DNA from: Clostridium collagenovorans DSM 3089
Lineage (GTDB): Bacteria; Bacillota; Clostridia; Clostridiales; Clostridiaceae
Length of the DNA stretch: 64,000 nt
Direction: 5' to 3'
Assembly (NCBI RefSeq): GCF_900130005.1
Contig: NZ_FQXP01000003.1
Location: 496,001 to 560,000, forward strand
Shown here: positions 1 to 8,530 of the stretch, piece by piece
How the letters are laid out: every line of letters begins with the position of its first letter
Position numbering within the stretch: position 1 is the first letter of the stretch
Translations under genes and position numbers: made by a program
The notes under the pieces: generated by a model
Seen by the model: the letters and a program-made list of their open reading frames with translations, nothing else
The model's database searches: none
What the model was told of the DNA's origin: nothing

Positions 1-160
1 ATTCTAAATTATTTATTAATCTAAAAATAGTACTTTTTCCGCAACCACTTGCTCCTATAATACTAATGAAATCACCTTTGTTAACTTTGAAACTTAGGTT
101 TTCTATAATGTATTCTGTGGTGTCTTTATATTTGAAAGAAATATCATTAAAATCTAACAT
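1..160 (-). CDS. ABC transporter ATP-binding protein, N-terminal part only
   Basis: The gene runs off the left edge, so only the first 53 residues are visible. They contain a normal ABC ATPase beginning and a Walker A motif, GASGCGKST, at about residues 39-47. The ATG at 160 follows an AAAGGAG ribosome-binding site. It starts 20 bp after the tenA stop on the same strand and so lies in the transcription unit controlled by the TPP riboswitch. The context suggests the energy subunit of a thiamine or hydroxymethylpyrimidine-precursor importer (ThiXYZ or Yko type). The substrate is inferred from context only; the fold is clear. Confidence 0.85.
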   Translation of the reverse strand, partial: MLDFNDISFKYKDTTEYIIENLSFKVNKGDFISIIGASGCGKSTIFRLINNLE

Positions 161-180
161 TTTAAAATAGATTCTCCTTT

Positions 181-843
181 TTAATTTAAACTCATGTTAA
201 AAGACATTTCCCAAAAGTTATATTCATATTTGCTACAGTTTATAAATATATCCTTAAGTCTAAGTAGTTCTGCTTCACTTGCATTTTCTGTAAGTTTATC
301 AACTAAATCAATACACCATTTAGTTGTTTCAGCATATTCCTTAGAAATATAACCACTAATCCATTCTCCATAGAACTCGTGATTAACTGAGTTTTCGATT
401 TTGCTTAATTCTTGTGCAATTAATTGATAACTCCAAGCACAAGAAAGTATAGCAACGGCTAAGTCGGATAAAGTTCCATTATGAGAAACTGATAACATAT
501 AATTTGTATAAGATATGTTACTTAATGAAGCTTCAGTGTTTTTAACTTCTTCTTGGGAAATACCTAAACGCTTCATGTAACTTTTATGTATCTTCATTTC
601 TCCATTTAAAATATCGTGTACCATAATAGAAAAATCTCTCATAGTTTCTTCATCTGTAGCTTTAATTATACCTAAGGCAAATACCTTAGCATAATCTAAA
701 AGATAAATATAATCTTGAATTAAATAAAACCTAAACTTTTCTATTTCTAAGTCTCCATTACCTATGCCAGCAACAAATGGATGAGTGTAATATGAATCCC
801 ATATGTCCTTAGCACTTTCATATAAATATTGTGAACACTTCAT
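181..843 (-). CDS. tenA: TenA aminopyrimidine aminohydrolase (thiaminase II)
   Basis: This 220-residue all-helical protein matches the TenA family, which hydrolyses degraded-thiamine aminopyrimidine to the HMP precursor for thiamine salvage. Expected active-site residues are present: Asp44 in QDYIY, Cys135 in LSCAW and a C-terminal Glu at about 207 in KYEYNFWE. Asp44 and Cys135 fall at the same numbers as in Bacillus subtilis TenA. A longer reading frame exists upstream, but the ATG at 843 has an AAGGGGG ribosome-binding site and gives the family's usual N-terminus. A TPP riboswitch and terminator lie directly upstream, and an ABC ATPase gene follows, so the unit is probably a thiamine-salvage operon switched off by TPP. 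Confidence 0.93.
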   Translation of the reverse strand: MKCSQYLYESAKDIWDSYYTHPFVAGIGNGDLEIEKFRFYLIQDYIYLLDYAKVFALGIIKATDEETMRDFSIMVHDILNGEMKIHKSYMKRLGISQEEVKNTEASLSNISYTNYMLSVSHNGTLSDLAVAILSCAWSYQLIAQELSKIENSVNHEFYGEWISGYISKEYAETTKWCIDLVDKLTENASEAELLRLKDIFINCSKYEYNFWEMSFNMSLN

Positions 844-885
844 AATATAAAACCCCCTTAAAGCTTTACAGGTTAAAAATAAAAA

Positions 886-909
886 AACCACTTTCCTTTG
901 AAAGTGGTT
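886..909 (-). terminator. Riboswitch-controlled intrinsic terminator
   Basis: Read on the minus strand, a perfect 9-bp stem (AACCACTTT with AAAGTGGTT, 6-nt loop) is followed by a T-rich run. It lies between the TPP aptamer and the tenA start, the expected place for an expression platform that stops transcription when TPP is bound. Confidence 0.85.
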
Positions 910-963
910 AGAAAATCTTAATAATATTTAAAAATATACATATATAAATATCTAAGGCTTCAA

Positions 964-1036
964 ACTACTTCCTTACGCCAGAATTAACTAGATCAAGTTA
1001 TAAGGGTAAATCTCAGCTCGTAGCACCCCTAGTAGT
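964..1036 (-). promoter_or_regulatory. TPP riboswitch aptamer (THI element)
   Basis: The minus strand carries the conserved THI-box pieces in order: GGGGTGC, GCTGAGAT, ACCC, CTTGATCTAG, then CTGGCGTAAGGAAG. The outer P1 stem is formed by ACTACT (1036-1031) pairing with AGTAGT (969-964). Together with the following terminator and tenA, this is a typical TPP-responsive off switch. Confidence 0.95.
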
Positions 1037-1059
1037 ATATAAAAATTAAATTTTTCTTA

Positions 1060-1088
1060 ATTATAACACTATTCTTATAAAAATGCAA
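1060..1088 (-). promoter_or_regulatory. Promoter of the tenA unit
   Basis: On the minus strand TTGCAT (1088-1083) and TATAAT (1065-1060) are separated by 17 bp. They end about 24 bp before the riboswitch aptamer, a fitting start for a short leader RNA. Confidence 0.7.
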
Positions 1089-1287
1089 AATATGTTATGT
1101 TCTTAGTGAAAATTTAATGTTCTTTATTAATGAAAATAAAAATATTACTAAAAGCTATTATAATTAAGTATAAAAATGAAGTTTTTATTAAGAAAATTTT
1201 AAACAAAATGTTATTCTTTTAGTATAAAAGGTATAATATAATATATTACATAAAAGAAAAGAATGTATAAGAATGGGAGGGTTTGAG

Positions 1288-1611
1288 GTGGATGTTAATG
1301 GAATCCAAGGCTTATTCCTAATAAGTATAAAAGATAAAACGGTTATAGAAATACCTCCTTTAGGCGGAGTTATTGGAAGAGCAGGTGATATTTGTCCATC
1401 ATATTTCAAAAATAATAAGTATGTAAGTAGAAGGCATGCTAAGATTGAATATTTTTATGGAGATTATGTGATTTTTGATTTAGGAAGCAAAAATGGAACA
1501 AAGGTAAATGGTCTTACTTTAGATGTAGGATTAAGTTTTCCTATTAGAGGAGGAGACTTATTAGAAATATGTGATGAGAAATTTGAGGTTTCTTATATAG
1601 GTATATATTAA
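1288..1611 (+). CDS. FHA-domain protein, phosphothreonine binding
   Basis: A small protein of 107 residues consisting almost entirely of one forkhead-associated domain. The usual signatures are visible: GR near residue 31, SRRHAKI near 49, and DLGSKNGTKVNG near 67-78. FHA domains bind phosphothreonine peptides and usually report to Ser/Thr kinases. The frame opens at ATG 1273, but the GTG at 1288 sits 7 bp after GGGAGG, so it is the better start. No membrane segment or kinase partner is visible nearby. The next gene is unrecognised and may share the transcript. Confidence 0.88.
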   Translation: MDVNGIQGLFLISIKDKTVIEIPPLGGVIGRAGDICPSYFKNNKYVSRRHAKIEYFYGDYVIFDLGSKNGTKVNGLTLDVGLSFPIRGGDLLEICDEKFEVSYIGIY

Positions 1612-1648
1612 TTATGTAAGGATTGAAAAATTCTTAAAAAGCTATGGA

Positions 1649-2215
1649 GTGATAGGTTTAATGATTCTTTTGGAGAAGATAGATGATAATGAATTTAAGG
1701 ATAAAGTATCCATATATATTGAAAATATTAATAATGGATTTGAAAGATATATAAGTGGGATTCTTGAGTATGAAGAAGTAACCAGGGATAATATGGTTGA
1801 AAATGTGAAAATAAAAGAAGATACAGTTATTAATTTTATTAAAGAGGTTTATAAAATTAATAACTTCAAGGACATATATATAGATTTTTATTTTGAAAAC
1901 TTAAGTAAGGAATCTATAGAAATTATAAAGAACAATATTGAAAAGGAAGATATTGAGGTTTTGGAAAATCATATAGAAAAGTTTGGAAATGAGGGTGTGC
2001 ACTTTAGATTACCTCATGAAGGATTAATTCCATTTTTCATGAGACTGAATACAAGGGAATTATTCTTTTCTACCTTTTATTTTAATGAAGTGCCTATGAC
2101 CTTTTGGGGAAACTACAATTATAGTTTTCCTGTGTTTTTTAAGTGTGAAAAGGATTTTGAATTTTATTTTAACTTAGCAAAAAACTTTGGATTAACTATA
2201 AGAAAAATAAAATAA
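1649..2215 (+). CDS. Unrecognised protein downstream of FHA gene
   Basis: I do not recognise this protein of about 188 residues. It is acidic, rich in Ile, Glu and Asn, and has no signal peptide or membrane segment. The N-terminal half looks helical and the C-terminal half has aromatic-rich stretches such as FFSTFYF and FWGNYNYSF. The start is uncertain: GTG at 1649 or ATG at 1661, neither with a strong ribosome-binding site. It begins 37 bp after the FHA gene and ends before a terminator, so the two probably form one transcript. Confidence 0.65.
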   Translation: MIGLMILLEKIDDNEFKDKVSIYIENINNGFERYISGILEYEEVTRDNMVENVKIKEDTVINFIKEVYKINNFKDIYIDFYFENLSKESIEIIKNNIEKEDIEVLENHIEKFGNEGVHFRLPHEGLIPFFMRLNTRELFFSTFYFNEVPMTFWGNYNYSFPVFFKCEKDFEFYFNLAKNFGLTIRKIK

Positions 2216-2228
2216 TTAATTATTTAAG

Positions 2229-2280
2229 AAGGTTCCATCATTAAAGAATAATAAAACTATGATGAAACCTTTTCTTTTGT
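2229..2280 (+). terminator. Intrinsic terminator
   Basis: AAGGTTCCATCAT pairs with ATGATGAAACCTT (one mismatch) and is followed by a T-rich tract. It closes the FHA/unknown gene pair. Confidence 0.75.
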
Positions 2281-2428
2281 TTTTTGATAACTGCATAAAA
2301 ATAAAAGAAAAATATTCCAGGGAAAAGCAGAAAATAAACAAAACTACAAAATTCGAACTTATAAGACAAAGAAGAAAACTGATTTTACGAAATTATAAAT
2401 AAATATTTAATTTTCGGATAAAATAAAC

Positions 2429-2456
2429 TTACAATAGCGAAAAAATGTAGTATAAT
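2429..2456 (+). promoter_or_regulatory. Probable promoter of the YjeM-type permease gene
   Basis: The 349-bp gap before 2565 holds the terminator above and TTACAA (2429-2434) 16 bp before TATAAT (2451-2456). That leaves a leader of about 100 nt in which I see no recognisable structured element. Confidence 0.55.
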
Positions 2457-2564
2457 ACTATATGAATTAAAAAATTCGCTAAATATTTTACTAAAACCTA
2501 AGTTGTTTTGGATAAAATAGTAAAAAATATAAGATTTATTTTAATCAACAAAGGAGGAGATTAG

Positions 2565-4058
2565 ATGTCATCAAAAAATAATGTGAAAAAACTATCTCTA
2601 ATGGCATTAATATTAATGATATTTACATCTGTATATGGATTTAATAATATGCCAAGATCTTATTATCTAATGGGATACGGTGCAATACCATTCTATATAA
2701 TATCAGCTATTATATTTTTCATACCTTTTGCTTTCATGATGGCCGAATATGGTGCTGCATTTAGAAATGAAAAAGGTGGTATATATTCATGGATGGAGAA
2801 ATCCGTAGGTCCTAGATATGCTTTTGTAGGTACCTTCATGTGGTATGCATCAGCAGTTATATGGATGGTTAACACATCCTCAGGATTATGGATTCCAATT
2901 TCAAATGCCATTTTTGGTAGTGATACAACTTCAACTTGGAGTTTATTTGGACTATCTTCAACTCAAACACTTGGTATCTTAGGAGTACTTTGGATTATAT
3001 TCGTTTGCTTTATAAGTACTAAAGGTTTAGATAAAATTAAAAAAGTTACTTCTATAGGTGGTACAGCAGTTGCATTACTTAACTTAGTATTATTATTTGG
3101 TGCTATAGCTGTATTAATAGGAAATAAAGGACAATTAGCAGAACCAATAGTTAATGCTGCTTCTTTTATAAAATCTCCTAACCCAGCATATGCATCAACT
3201 ATATCAATGTTTTCTTTCTTAGTTTATGCAATTTTTGCTTTTGGAGGAATTGAAGTTGTTGGTGGATTAGTAGACCAAACTGAAAATCCAGAAAAGAATT
3301 TCCCAAAAGGAATAGCTGTGGCTGCTATAATTATAGCAATTGGATATGCTGTAGGAATATTCTGTATAGGTATATTTACAAACTGGGCCCAAGTACTTTC
3401 ACCAGATACAGTACATAAAGCCAATGTAGGATATGTTGTAATGAATAACTTAGGATACCAAATAGGTATGGCCTTTGGTGCAAGCCAACAAGTTGCAATT
3501 CAAATTGGTAACTGGATTGCTAGATTTGTAGGACTTTCAATGTTGCTTGCTTTAACAGGAGCATTCTTCACAATGACTTATGCACCATTAAAACAATTAA
3601 TTGAAGGATCTCCAAAGGGATTATTCCCAGAGAAGTTCGCAAAATTAAATAATGGTATACCTGTTAATGCTATGATAGTGCAGGCTACTGTTGTTATAGT
3701 TATTATTTTACTAGTGTCTTTTGGTGGTAAATCAGTATCTAAGTTCTTTGACGTATTAGTAGCAATGACTAATATAGCAATGACAGTACCATACATGTTT
3801 TTATCAGCAGCATTTATATTCTTTAAGAGAAAAGAAGAGATACAAAAACCTTTCGAAATTTTCAAGGGTAAAACATTCCCAATAGTAGTATCTGTAATAG
3901 TTACTGCTACAGTAGGATTTGCAAATGTATTTTCAATTATAGAACCAGCTATGAACGGTGATATAGCTACTACAATCTGGAGTATAGCTGGACCAATTAT
4001 ATTCTCAGTTGTAGCCTTATTAATGTTTAGAAGATACGAAAAAAATAAAAGTATATAG
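2565..4058 (+). CDS. yjeM: APC-superfamily amino-acid permease, YjeM family
   Basis: A 497-residue integral membrane protein with about 12 hydrophobic segments. It resembles Escherichia coli YjeM (annotated in the glutamate/GABA antiporter group) over its whole length, with shared stretches such as LMIFTSVYGF, YYLMGYGAIPFY, GGIYSWM, FGGIEVVGGLVDQTENPEKNFPKG and LVSFGGKS. YjeM's substrate is not firmly established, so only an amino-acid permease role is inferred. The ATG at 2565 has an AAGGAGG ribosome-binding site. The gene has its own promoter and terminator and appears monocistronic. No decarboxylase gene is adjacent, so an acid-resistance role is unsupported here. Confidence 0.88.
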   Translation: MSSKNNVKKLSLMALILMIFTSVYGFNNMPRSYYLMGYGAIPFYIISAIIFFIPFAFMMAEYGAAFRNEKGGIYSWMEKSVGPRYAFVGTFMWYASAVIWMVNTSSGLWIPISNAIFGSDTTSTWSLFGLSSTQTLGILGVLWIIFVCFISTKGLDKIKKVTSIGGTAVALLNLVLLFGAIAVLIGNKGQLAEPIVNAASFIKSPNPAYASTISMFSFLVYAIFAFGGIEVVGGLVDQTENPEKNFPKGIAVAAIIIAIGYAVGIFCIGIFTNWAQVLSPDTVHKANVGYVVMNNLGYQIGMAFGASQQVAIQIGNWIARFVGLSMLLALTGAFFTMTYAPLKQLIEGSPKGLFPEKFAKLNNGIPVNAMIVQATVVIVIILLVSFGGKSVSKFFDVLVAMTNIAMTVPYMFLSAAFIFFKRKEEIQKPFEIFKGKTFPIVVSVIVTATVGFANVFSIIEPAMNGDIATTIWSIAGPIIFSVVALLMFRRYEKNKSI

Positions 4059-4069
4059 AATATATAATT

Positions 4070-4105
4070 AAAGGCCTTGCTATTGGTAGCAGGGCCTTTA
4101 TAAGT
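4070..4105 (+). terminator. Intrinsic terminator after yjeM
   Basis: AAAGGCCTTGCT pairs with AGCAGGGCCTTT around a short loop, with a T/A-rich tail. Confidence 0.75.
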
Positions 4106-4312
4106 TTAGGTATAAATTAAATAACTTTCCTTTGTACTATATTTGAAATTAGTATTAGAAATGGTTATTATATAAGATGAGATAATTAATATAAACATAA
4201 TAAAAACTAAAAATATACTTTAAATCTGTATTTTAAAATATATTGCAGGACAAAATAAAACTTTATAAGATTTATTTTTATATAAAGGGATGTTATTTGG
4301 GAGGAAAGTTTT

Positions 4313-5788
4313 ATGGAACTTAAGATGTTCGACTTTATTGAAGATGTTAATGAATGTCTTCGTGATATTAGGAGTGAATTAAAGGAAATAGCTGAAGAAA
4401 TAGAGGATTATTTAGAGGAGTGCCTAATACCAGTAAATGAAGGCAATTTGCATATTAGATCTAGAGTAAAGTCAAGTTCTAGTTTAAGAGAAAAGATTTT
4501 ACGAAACAGTTATTATAAAAACTATAAAACAGGAGAAGAACTTATACTAAATCTTCATGATTTAATAGGGGTGAGAATAGAATGTAGGTTTATTGAGGAT
4601 GAAAAAGAAATTTACAATGCATTAAGGGAGTACTTTGTAGTAAAGGATGAGGAAAGTGGATATTACTATAATCCCAAAAATGAAAATGTATTATTAGAAT
4701 TAGATAGTATACAGCCTCAAAGACAAAAAAATGGGTTTGAAATTTTTAGAATAGATGGATTATATAAAAATGGTGATAAGTGTTATAACTATGAATTGCA
4801 AATTAAATCCCTAGTAAATGTATTTTGGGGAGAAATAGAACATAAGATCATATATAAAAATAATAATTATATGATCGCTGATGGATTTTTAAAAGAGATA
4901 ATGAAATCTATTAAGAAAAATTTATCTATGATAGATAATCAGTTGCTACTTATATATAATCAATATAATTACAGTAATGCTATAGATCCTTTAGTAAGAA
5001 AGAATCATATAGAGGTCTTATTATCTAAAATGATATACGATATTTTTTCAACTAAGATGAAAGACAGTATAGGTTTTATCGTTGACTTTAAAAAATCTTG
5101 CGATACAATAGTTAATTATATTTTTAGAACAAATCATGCGCATGACTTAGAAGGATATAATAAAACTTTACTAAAAATGTTTGATAGAATAAATGAAATA
5201 AGTAAGGACGAAGTTAACTTTAATAGCGAAATAAAGTTTGAAAGAGATGTATGTGTCAATGGCGAATTCGCTAGAGTTATATCAAAAGAGATATTAAATA
5301 ATATAAACAATGATTTTCAATGGAATTTATTCTTTAAAATACTATTTGAAATAGAATTAGGAAATAATGCAGAGGATTTTGAGTGTTTTATAAAATACTT
5401 ATGCAATGAATTCTATGGAAGTCATAGCTTTGTAGAACTGTATAAAAAGTTTGAAATAGAGGAAGCAGAAGATATAAAAGAAGATTTAATGGTTTCTATA
5501 GCCAAAGCCTATGAGAAGAATGGAACAATAAACTTTATACAAGAGAAGTATATTGAAGATATAAATGAGAGTTTAGATAATTATTTGAAAGTACTATGTG
5601 ATGTTGTAAAAGATTTTGAACAGTGGGCAGAGAACAAAGAAACTTATCTTGAAATATTTACAGTTAAGGTGCTTTTAATATTAAATACGAATATAGAAAG
5701 AAAGGTAATAAATAAACTTATAAAGAAAATAAAAAGTGTTAATAAAGATGAAGATAACAAGAAAAAATTACTAGAATTTTTTAATTAA
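4313..5788 (+). CDS. RelA/SpoT-domain (p)ppGpp synthetase-like protein with long C-terminal extension
   Basis: The first about 190 of 491 residues form a RelA/SpoT nucleotidyltransferase domain: SRVKSSSS at 50-57, HDLIGVRIE at 82-90 with Asp83, YELQIKS at 160-166 with Glu161 and Gln163, and WGEIEHK at 172-178. There is no HD hydrolase, TGS or ACT domain, so it is not a long Rel. The usual G-loop (GYRSIH type) is replaced by NGFEIFRIDG at 140-149, lacking the Tyr and His that normally contact the nucleotide. The remaining about 300 residues are acidic, helical and unrecognised. GGGAGG precedes the ATG. The product (ppGpp, pGpp, or a tRNA- or nucleotide-modifying activity) cannot be told from sequence. 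Confidence 0.8.
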   Translation: MELKMFDFIEDVNECLRDIRSELKEIAEEIEDYLEECLIPVNEGNLHIRSRVKSSSSLREKILRNSYYKNYKTGEELILNLHDLIGVRIECRFIEDEKEIYNALREYFVVKDEESGYYYNPKNENVLLELDSIQPQRQKNGFEIFRIDGLYKNGDKCYNYELQIKSLVNVFWGEIEHKIIYKNNNYMIADGFLKEIMKSIKKNLSMIDNQLLLIYNQYNYSNAIDPLVRKNHIEVLLSKMIYDIFSTKMKDSIGFIVDFKKSCDTIVNYIFRTNHAHDLEGYNKTLLKMFDRINEISKDEVNFNSEIKFERDVCVNGEFARVISKEILNNINNDFQWNLFFKILFEIELGNNAEDFECFIKYLCNEFYGSHSFVELYKKFEIEEAEDIKEDLMVSIAKAYEKNGTINFIQEKYIEDINESLDNYLKVLCDVVKDFEQWAENKETYLEIFTVKVLLILNTNIERKVINKLIKKIKSVNKDEDNKKKLLEFFN

Positions 5789-5871
5789 ATATAAGAAAAT
5801 GGTGATTGCATTTAAAAGATTGCAAAAAAGATTGTTAAAAAATAAATATATTAAGTAATAATTAAATTTTA

Positions 5872-5901
5872 TTGACGAAACTTTTAAAAAGATGATATAA
5901 T
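5872..5901 (+). promoter_or_regulatory. Promoter of the SatP/YaaH gene
   Basis: TTGACG (5872-5877) and TATAAT (5896-5901) are separated by 18 bp, and TGA directly precedes the -10 box (extended -10). The start codon lies 50 bp downstream. Confidence 0.8.
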
Positions 5902-5950
5902 CCAAGAGCTGAAAAAAAGTTTAGTGGAAGTTAAATTGGGAGGAAAGATT

Positions 5951-6562
5951 ATGGAAACGACAAAAGAAGTTAAAATTGTTACCGCAGATCCTTCAGCTTT
6001 AGGATTATTTGGTTTAGCTGTTATAACTTTAGTTGCATCTTCACAAAAATTAGGTATTACTACAGGAACATCTTTAATATTTCCGTGGGCTATCTTTTTA
6101 GGTGCATTTGCACAATTATTTGCATGTATAAATGATTTTAAACATAACAATACATTTGGAGCAACAGCTTTTGGAGCATATGCATTTTTCTGGTTTTCAA
6201 TGGGATGCACTTGGTTAGTACAAGCAGGTGTATTTGGTGAGAAATTTGCATCTATGGCAGATCCTAAGCAATTAGGTTTTGCATTTGTTGCATACTTAAT
6301 ATTTACTATATTTATGACAATAGGAGCTATGGAAACACATAAGGTATTATTCTCTATATTTGTTTTTATAGATTTCTTATTCTTAGGTTTAGCGATGAAC
6401 TCTTTTGGAATAGGTGGAGAATTCGGACATCATTTAGCTGCTTATTCAGAGTTAATTATTGCTTTACTATCATTCTATGGATCAGGTGCTGCAGTTTTAA
6501 ACAAGCACTTTGGTAAAGTATTTTTACCAGTTGGAAAGCCATTTGGAATCTTTAAAAAGTAA
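5951..6562 (+). CDS. GPR1/FUN34/YaaH (SatP) family acetate/succinate transporter
   Basis: A 203-residue protein with six hydrophobic segments matching the acetate-uptake family. The N-terminal family motif region reads DPSALGLFGLAVITLV and the last helix region AAYSELIIALLSFYGSGAAVLN. The ATG at 5951 follows GGGAGGA with 8-bp spacing; an earlier GTG-type start has no ribosome-binding site. It has its own strong promoter and a 17-bp-stem terminator, so it is a single-gene unit. The transported acid (acetate or succinate) is family knowledge, not visible in the sequence. Confidence 0.88.
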   Translation: METTKEVKIVTADPSALGLFGLAVITLVASSQKLGITTGTSLIFPWAIFLGAFAQLFACINDFKHNNTFGATAFGAYAFFWFSMGCTWLVQAGVFGEKFASMADPKQLGFAFVAYLIFTIFMTIGAMETHKVLFSIFVFIDFLFLGLAMNSFGIGGEFGHHLAAYSELIIALLSFYGSGAAVLNKHFGKVFLPVGKPFGIFKK

Positions 6563-6597
6563 ATTTAAGTTTAAAATAAATTGAAATTTTATAAATA

Positions 6598-6645
6598 AGA
6601 CCTCTTATATATACGAAAGTTAATTTTAGTATATATAAGAGGTCT
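6598..6645. terminator. Strong bidirectional terminator hairpin
   Basis: A perfect 17-bp stem (6598-6614 with 6629-6645) has T-rich flanks on both sides. It separates the YaaH gene from the convergent gene ending at 6659 and could serve both. Confidence 0.8.
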
Positions 6646-6658
6646 TTTGCATATTCAC

Positions 6659-6967
6659 CTACTTATACATAGCAAGTGATTTAAGTATTACTTTCATATC
6701 TTCTCTGGAGAGTTGTTTTTTCATTTCTGACATAACATAAATAAGTGGATAAATATAGGTATTAAGAAAATTAGTGTTTATATACCCCTTAGATGCATTA
6801 TAACATAAGCGCATACTATCATCTTTGAAAATAATAGAAGTAAGATTACTTAATATCATAAACTTACAACTGCTGTTAAGTGTCAGCCCCTTATAATCTA
6901 AAAAATAATCTAAGTTTCTTAAACTTTTCTGTAGAACTATTCGAGGAAAAGATAAATCTATAATCAA
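6659..6967 (-). CDS. Unrecognised small protein (102 aa)
   Basis: I do not recognise this protein. The best start is TTG at 6967, 6 bp after an excellent GGAGGTG site. It is moderately hydrophobic without a clear transmembrane helix, and has a basic C-terminal helix (EMKKQLSREDMKVILKSL). The stop codon lies just outside the bidirectional terminator at 6598-6645. The strong ribosome-binding site and clean boundaries support a real gene; the function is unknown. Confidence 0.65.
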   Translation of the reverse strand: MIIDLSFPRIVLQKSLRNLDYFLDYKGLTLNSSCKFMILSNLTSIIFKDDSMRLCYNASKGYINTNFLNTYIYPLIYVMSEMKKQLSREDMKVILKSLAMYK

Positions 6968-7128
6968 ATCTTACACCTCCATATTAATAATTGATCTTTA
7001 CATGTGTTAAGAAAAATGAATTACTATTTAGTTTATTCGAAATTATAAAAATGTGTTAATTAAAAGGAAATTGGGTAAATTAAATACTAGGAATATTATA
7101 ATGAATATTAATTTAGAGGTGAAGATAT

Positions 7129-7563
7129 ATGAGTAATACATTATCCATGAAAGTAAGCAGTTACATAAAGGCAACAGATATTATTATAAACAATATAGAC
7201 AAAGCATTAGGTAAAGCAGAAGCATTGCAATTTAAAAGAGAGTTAGAAGAGTTAAAACATTCATATGAATACCAAAAAAGTATTTTATCTAAAGAATTTT
7301 TAAAAGAAGATAAGGAAATAAATGAAGAAGATGAGGTGTGGAGAAGTATAATAAATGCCTTAGAATCACAAGAAACTGTTGTTTTAAAAAATGATGCTTG
7401 TATTTTAAAATATATAAATACAACCTATGAATTAAGTATAAAAATGCAAGATGAATTACTTAAAGAATTTAATTATGAAGATAATAACTTTTATTTAGAT
7501 GTCACTAAAGCTTTAGAAGCAACAAATAAAGCTATAAAACCCTTGAAAAATTATAGAAAATAA
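7129..7563 (+). CDS. Unrecognised helical protein (144 aa)
   Basis: An acidic, Lys/Glu/Leu-rich protein predicted to be almost all helix, with no signal peptide or membrane segment. The pattern resembles small four-helix-bundle proteins (ferritin-like or spore-coat CotF-like), but no metal-binding ExxH pairs are visible, so no function is assigned. GAGGTG precedes the ATG, and a terminator begins at the stop codon, so it is transcribed alone. Confidence 0.7.
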   Translation: MSNTLSMKVSSYIKATDIIINNIDKALGKAEALQFKRELEELKHSYEYQKSILSKEFLKEDKEINEEDEVWRSIINALESQETVVLKNDACILKYINTTYELSIKMQDELLKEFNYEDNNFYLDVTKALEATNKAIKPLKNYRK

Positions 7564-7565
7564 AG

Positions 7566-7610
7566 AAAAAAGGTTTTAATTAATTAGTATATGATAATTA
7601 GAACTTTTTT
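7566..7610 (+). terminator. Intrinsic terminator
   Basis: AAAAAAGGTTTTAATTA pairs with TAATTAGAACTTTTTT (G-T wobbles) and the descending arm ends in a T run. Confidence 0.7.
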
Positions 7611-7637
7611 ATGTAACTTAAAAAAATTCCAAAAACT

Positions 7638-7665
7638 TGAAAAAATATCTAAGAAGTGATACAAT
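7638..7665 (+). promoter_or_regulatory. Promoter of the 7705 gene
   Basis: TTGAAA (7638-7643), 16 bp, then TACAAT (7660-7665) preceded by TGA (extended -10), 40 bp before the start codon. Confidence 0.65.
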
Positions 7666-7704
7666 TAATGGTAATAAATTTTTTATTCTTCTGGAGGTGA
7701 ATTT

Positions 7705-8109
7705 TTGAATTTATTATTTGAAAATTTTATTCACTATTTAGAAAATTTAAAGATTAAGTATAGAACTATAGAGGAAACAGAAGGGGTTACAGTAGATATA
7801 GAAAATGAATTGTGCAAAAATGCAGAAATGACATTTTTGTTTTCAAAGGATAAAGATGATTATAAGGTTAATATAATTTTGACTACTAACATGAGAAAGT
7901 TGAGCAAAAAAGAAATAGAGGCTATGATGGCTGAAGTAAGGAGCTTAAACAGAATAACCCCATATAGGCAATACAATATAAGAGATATTGAAAATCTAGA
8001 ACTTAAATCTATTTTGTATATTAAAGAACCTTCAGATGTAAAAGTTATATATAGGACTATAAATAGCATGTTATTAGACTTCTATGCTAGGTTTAAAGAT
8101 GTTGTATAA
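7705..8109 (+). CDS. Unrecognised protein (134 aa)
   Basis: Translation starts at TTG 7705, placed 6-7 bp after a near-perfect GGAGGTGA site. The protein alternates helix and strand, with no membrane segment. It has the size and feel of small YbjN-like or type III chaperone-like folds, but I see no diagnostic motif and assign no function. It has its own promoter and a following hairpin terminator. Confidence 0.65.
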   Translation: MNLLFENFIHYLENLKIKYRTIEETEGVTVDIENELCKNAEMTFLFSKDKDDYKVNIILTTNMRKLSKKEIEAMMAEVRSLNRITPYRQYNIRDIENLELKSILYIKEPSDVKVIYRTINSMLLDFYARFKDVV

Positions 8110-8116
8110 AAATAAC

Positions 8117-8158
8117 TAAGAGAGATAAAGGGGGAGTTATTCCTCTTTATCTCTCTTA
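8117..8158 (+). terminator. Hairpin terminator
   Basis: TAAGAGAGATAAAG (8117-8130) pairs with CTTTATCTCTCTTA (8145-8158). The trailing T run is weak (AATTTG). Confidence 0.6.
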
Positions 8159-8308
8159 ATTTGAAGAAATAAAAAATAAAGTTTCATAATTTAATATTAT
8201 GTGTTTAGTTGGAATGTATAAATAAAGATTTATTATCTTATTAATAAATCCTTGCCCTTCGGGGAAATATATAGGTGTAGTATTATAATTATTAAAAGGA
8301 GAATACAT

Positions 8309-8446
8309 ATGAAAAAGACATTTAAAGAATACAGAGAAGAAGCAAAGCATGTAGAAATAAACCATCCTAATAGCTCTAAGGATAAAAAAGGAAATAAAAG
8401 TGTGGGGCCTAAATTTGAAAACCATGCTGGAGAGCCAATAAAATAG
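8309..8446 (+). CDS. Small hydrophilic protein (45 aa), unknown
   Basis: A 45-residue, lysine-rich, cysteine-free hydrophilic protein beginning MKKTFKEYREEAKHVEINHP. The frame is open further upstream, but the ATG at 8309 follows AAAGGAG with about 8-bp spacing. A terminator hairpin starts 12 bp after the stop. The size and composition recall small spore-associated proteins, but there is no diagnostic SASP motif, so the role is unknown. Confidence 0.65.
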   Translation: MKKTFKEYREEAKHVEINHPNSSKDKKGNKSVGPKFENHAGEPIK

Positions 8447-8457
8447 AGTGAGTTTTT

Positions 8458-8530
8458 AAACTATCCTAATTTTAAAAGTTACTTCTTGGTAAGTACTGAG
8501 AGTTACTTTAATTTGGGATAGTTTTTTTAT
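8458..8530 (+). terminator. Long-stem intrinsic terminator
   Basis: AAACTATCC (8458-8466) pairs with GGATAGTTT (8516-8524) followed by a run of T. Inner segments around AAAGTTACT and AGTTACTTT also pair in part. Confidence 0.75.
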
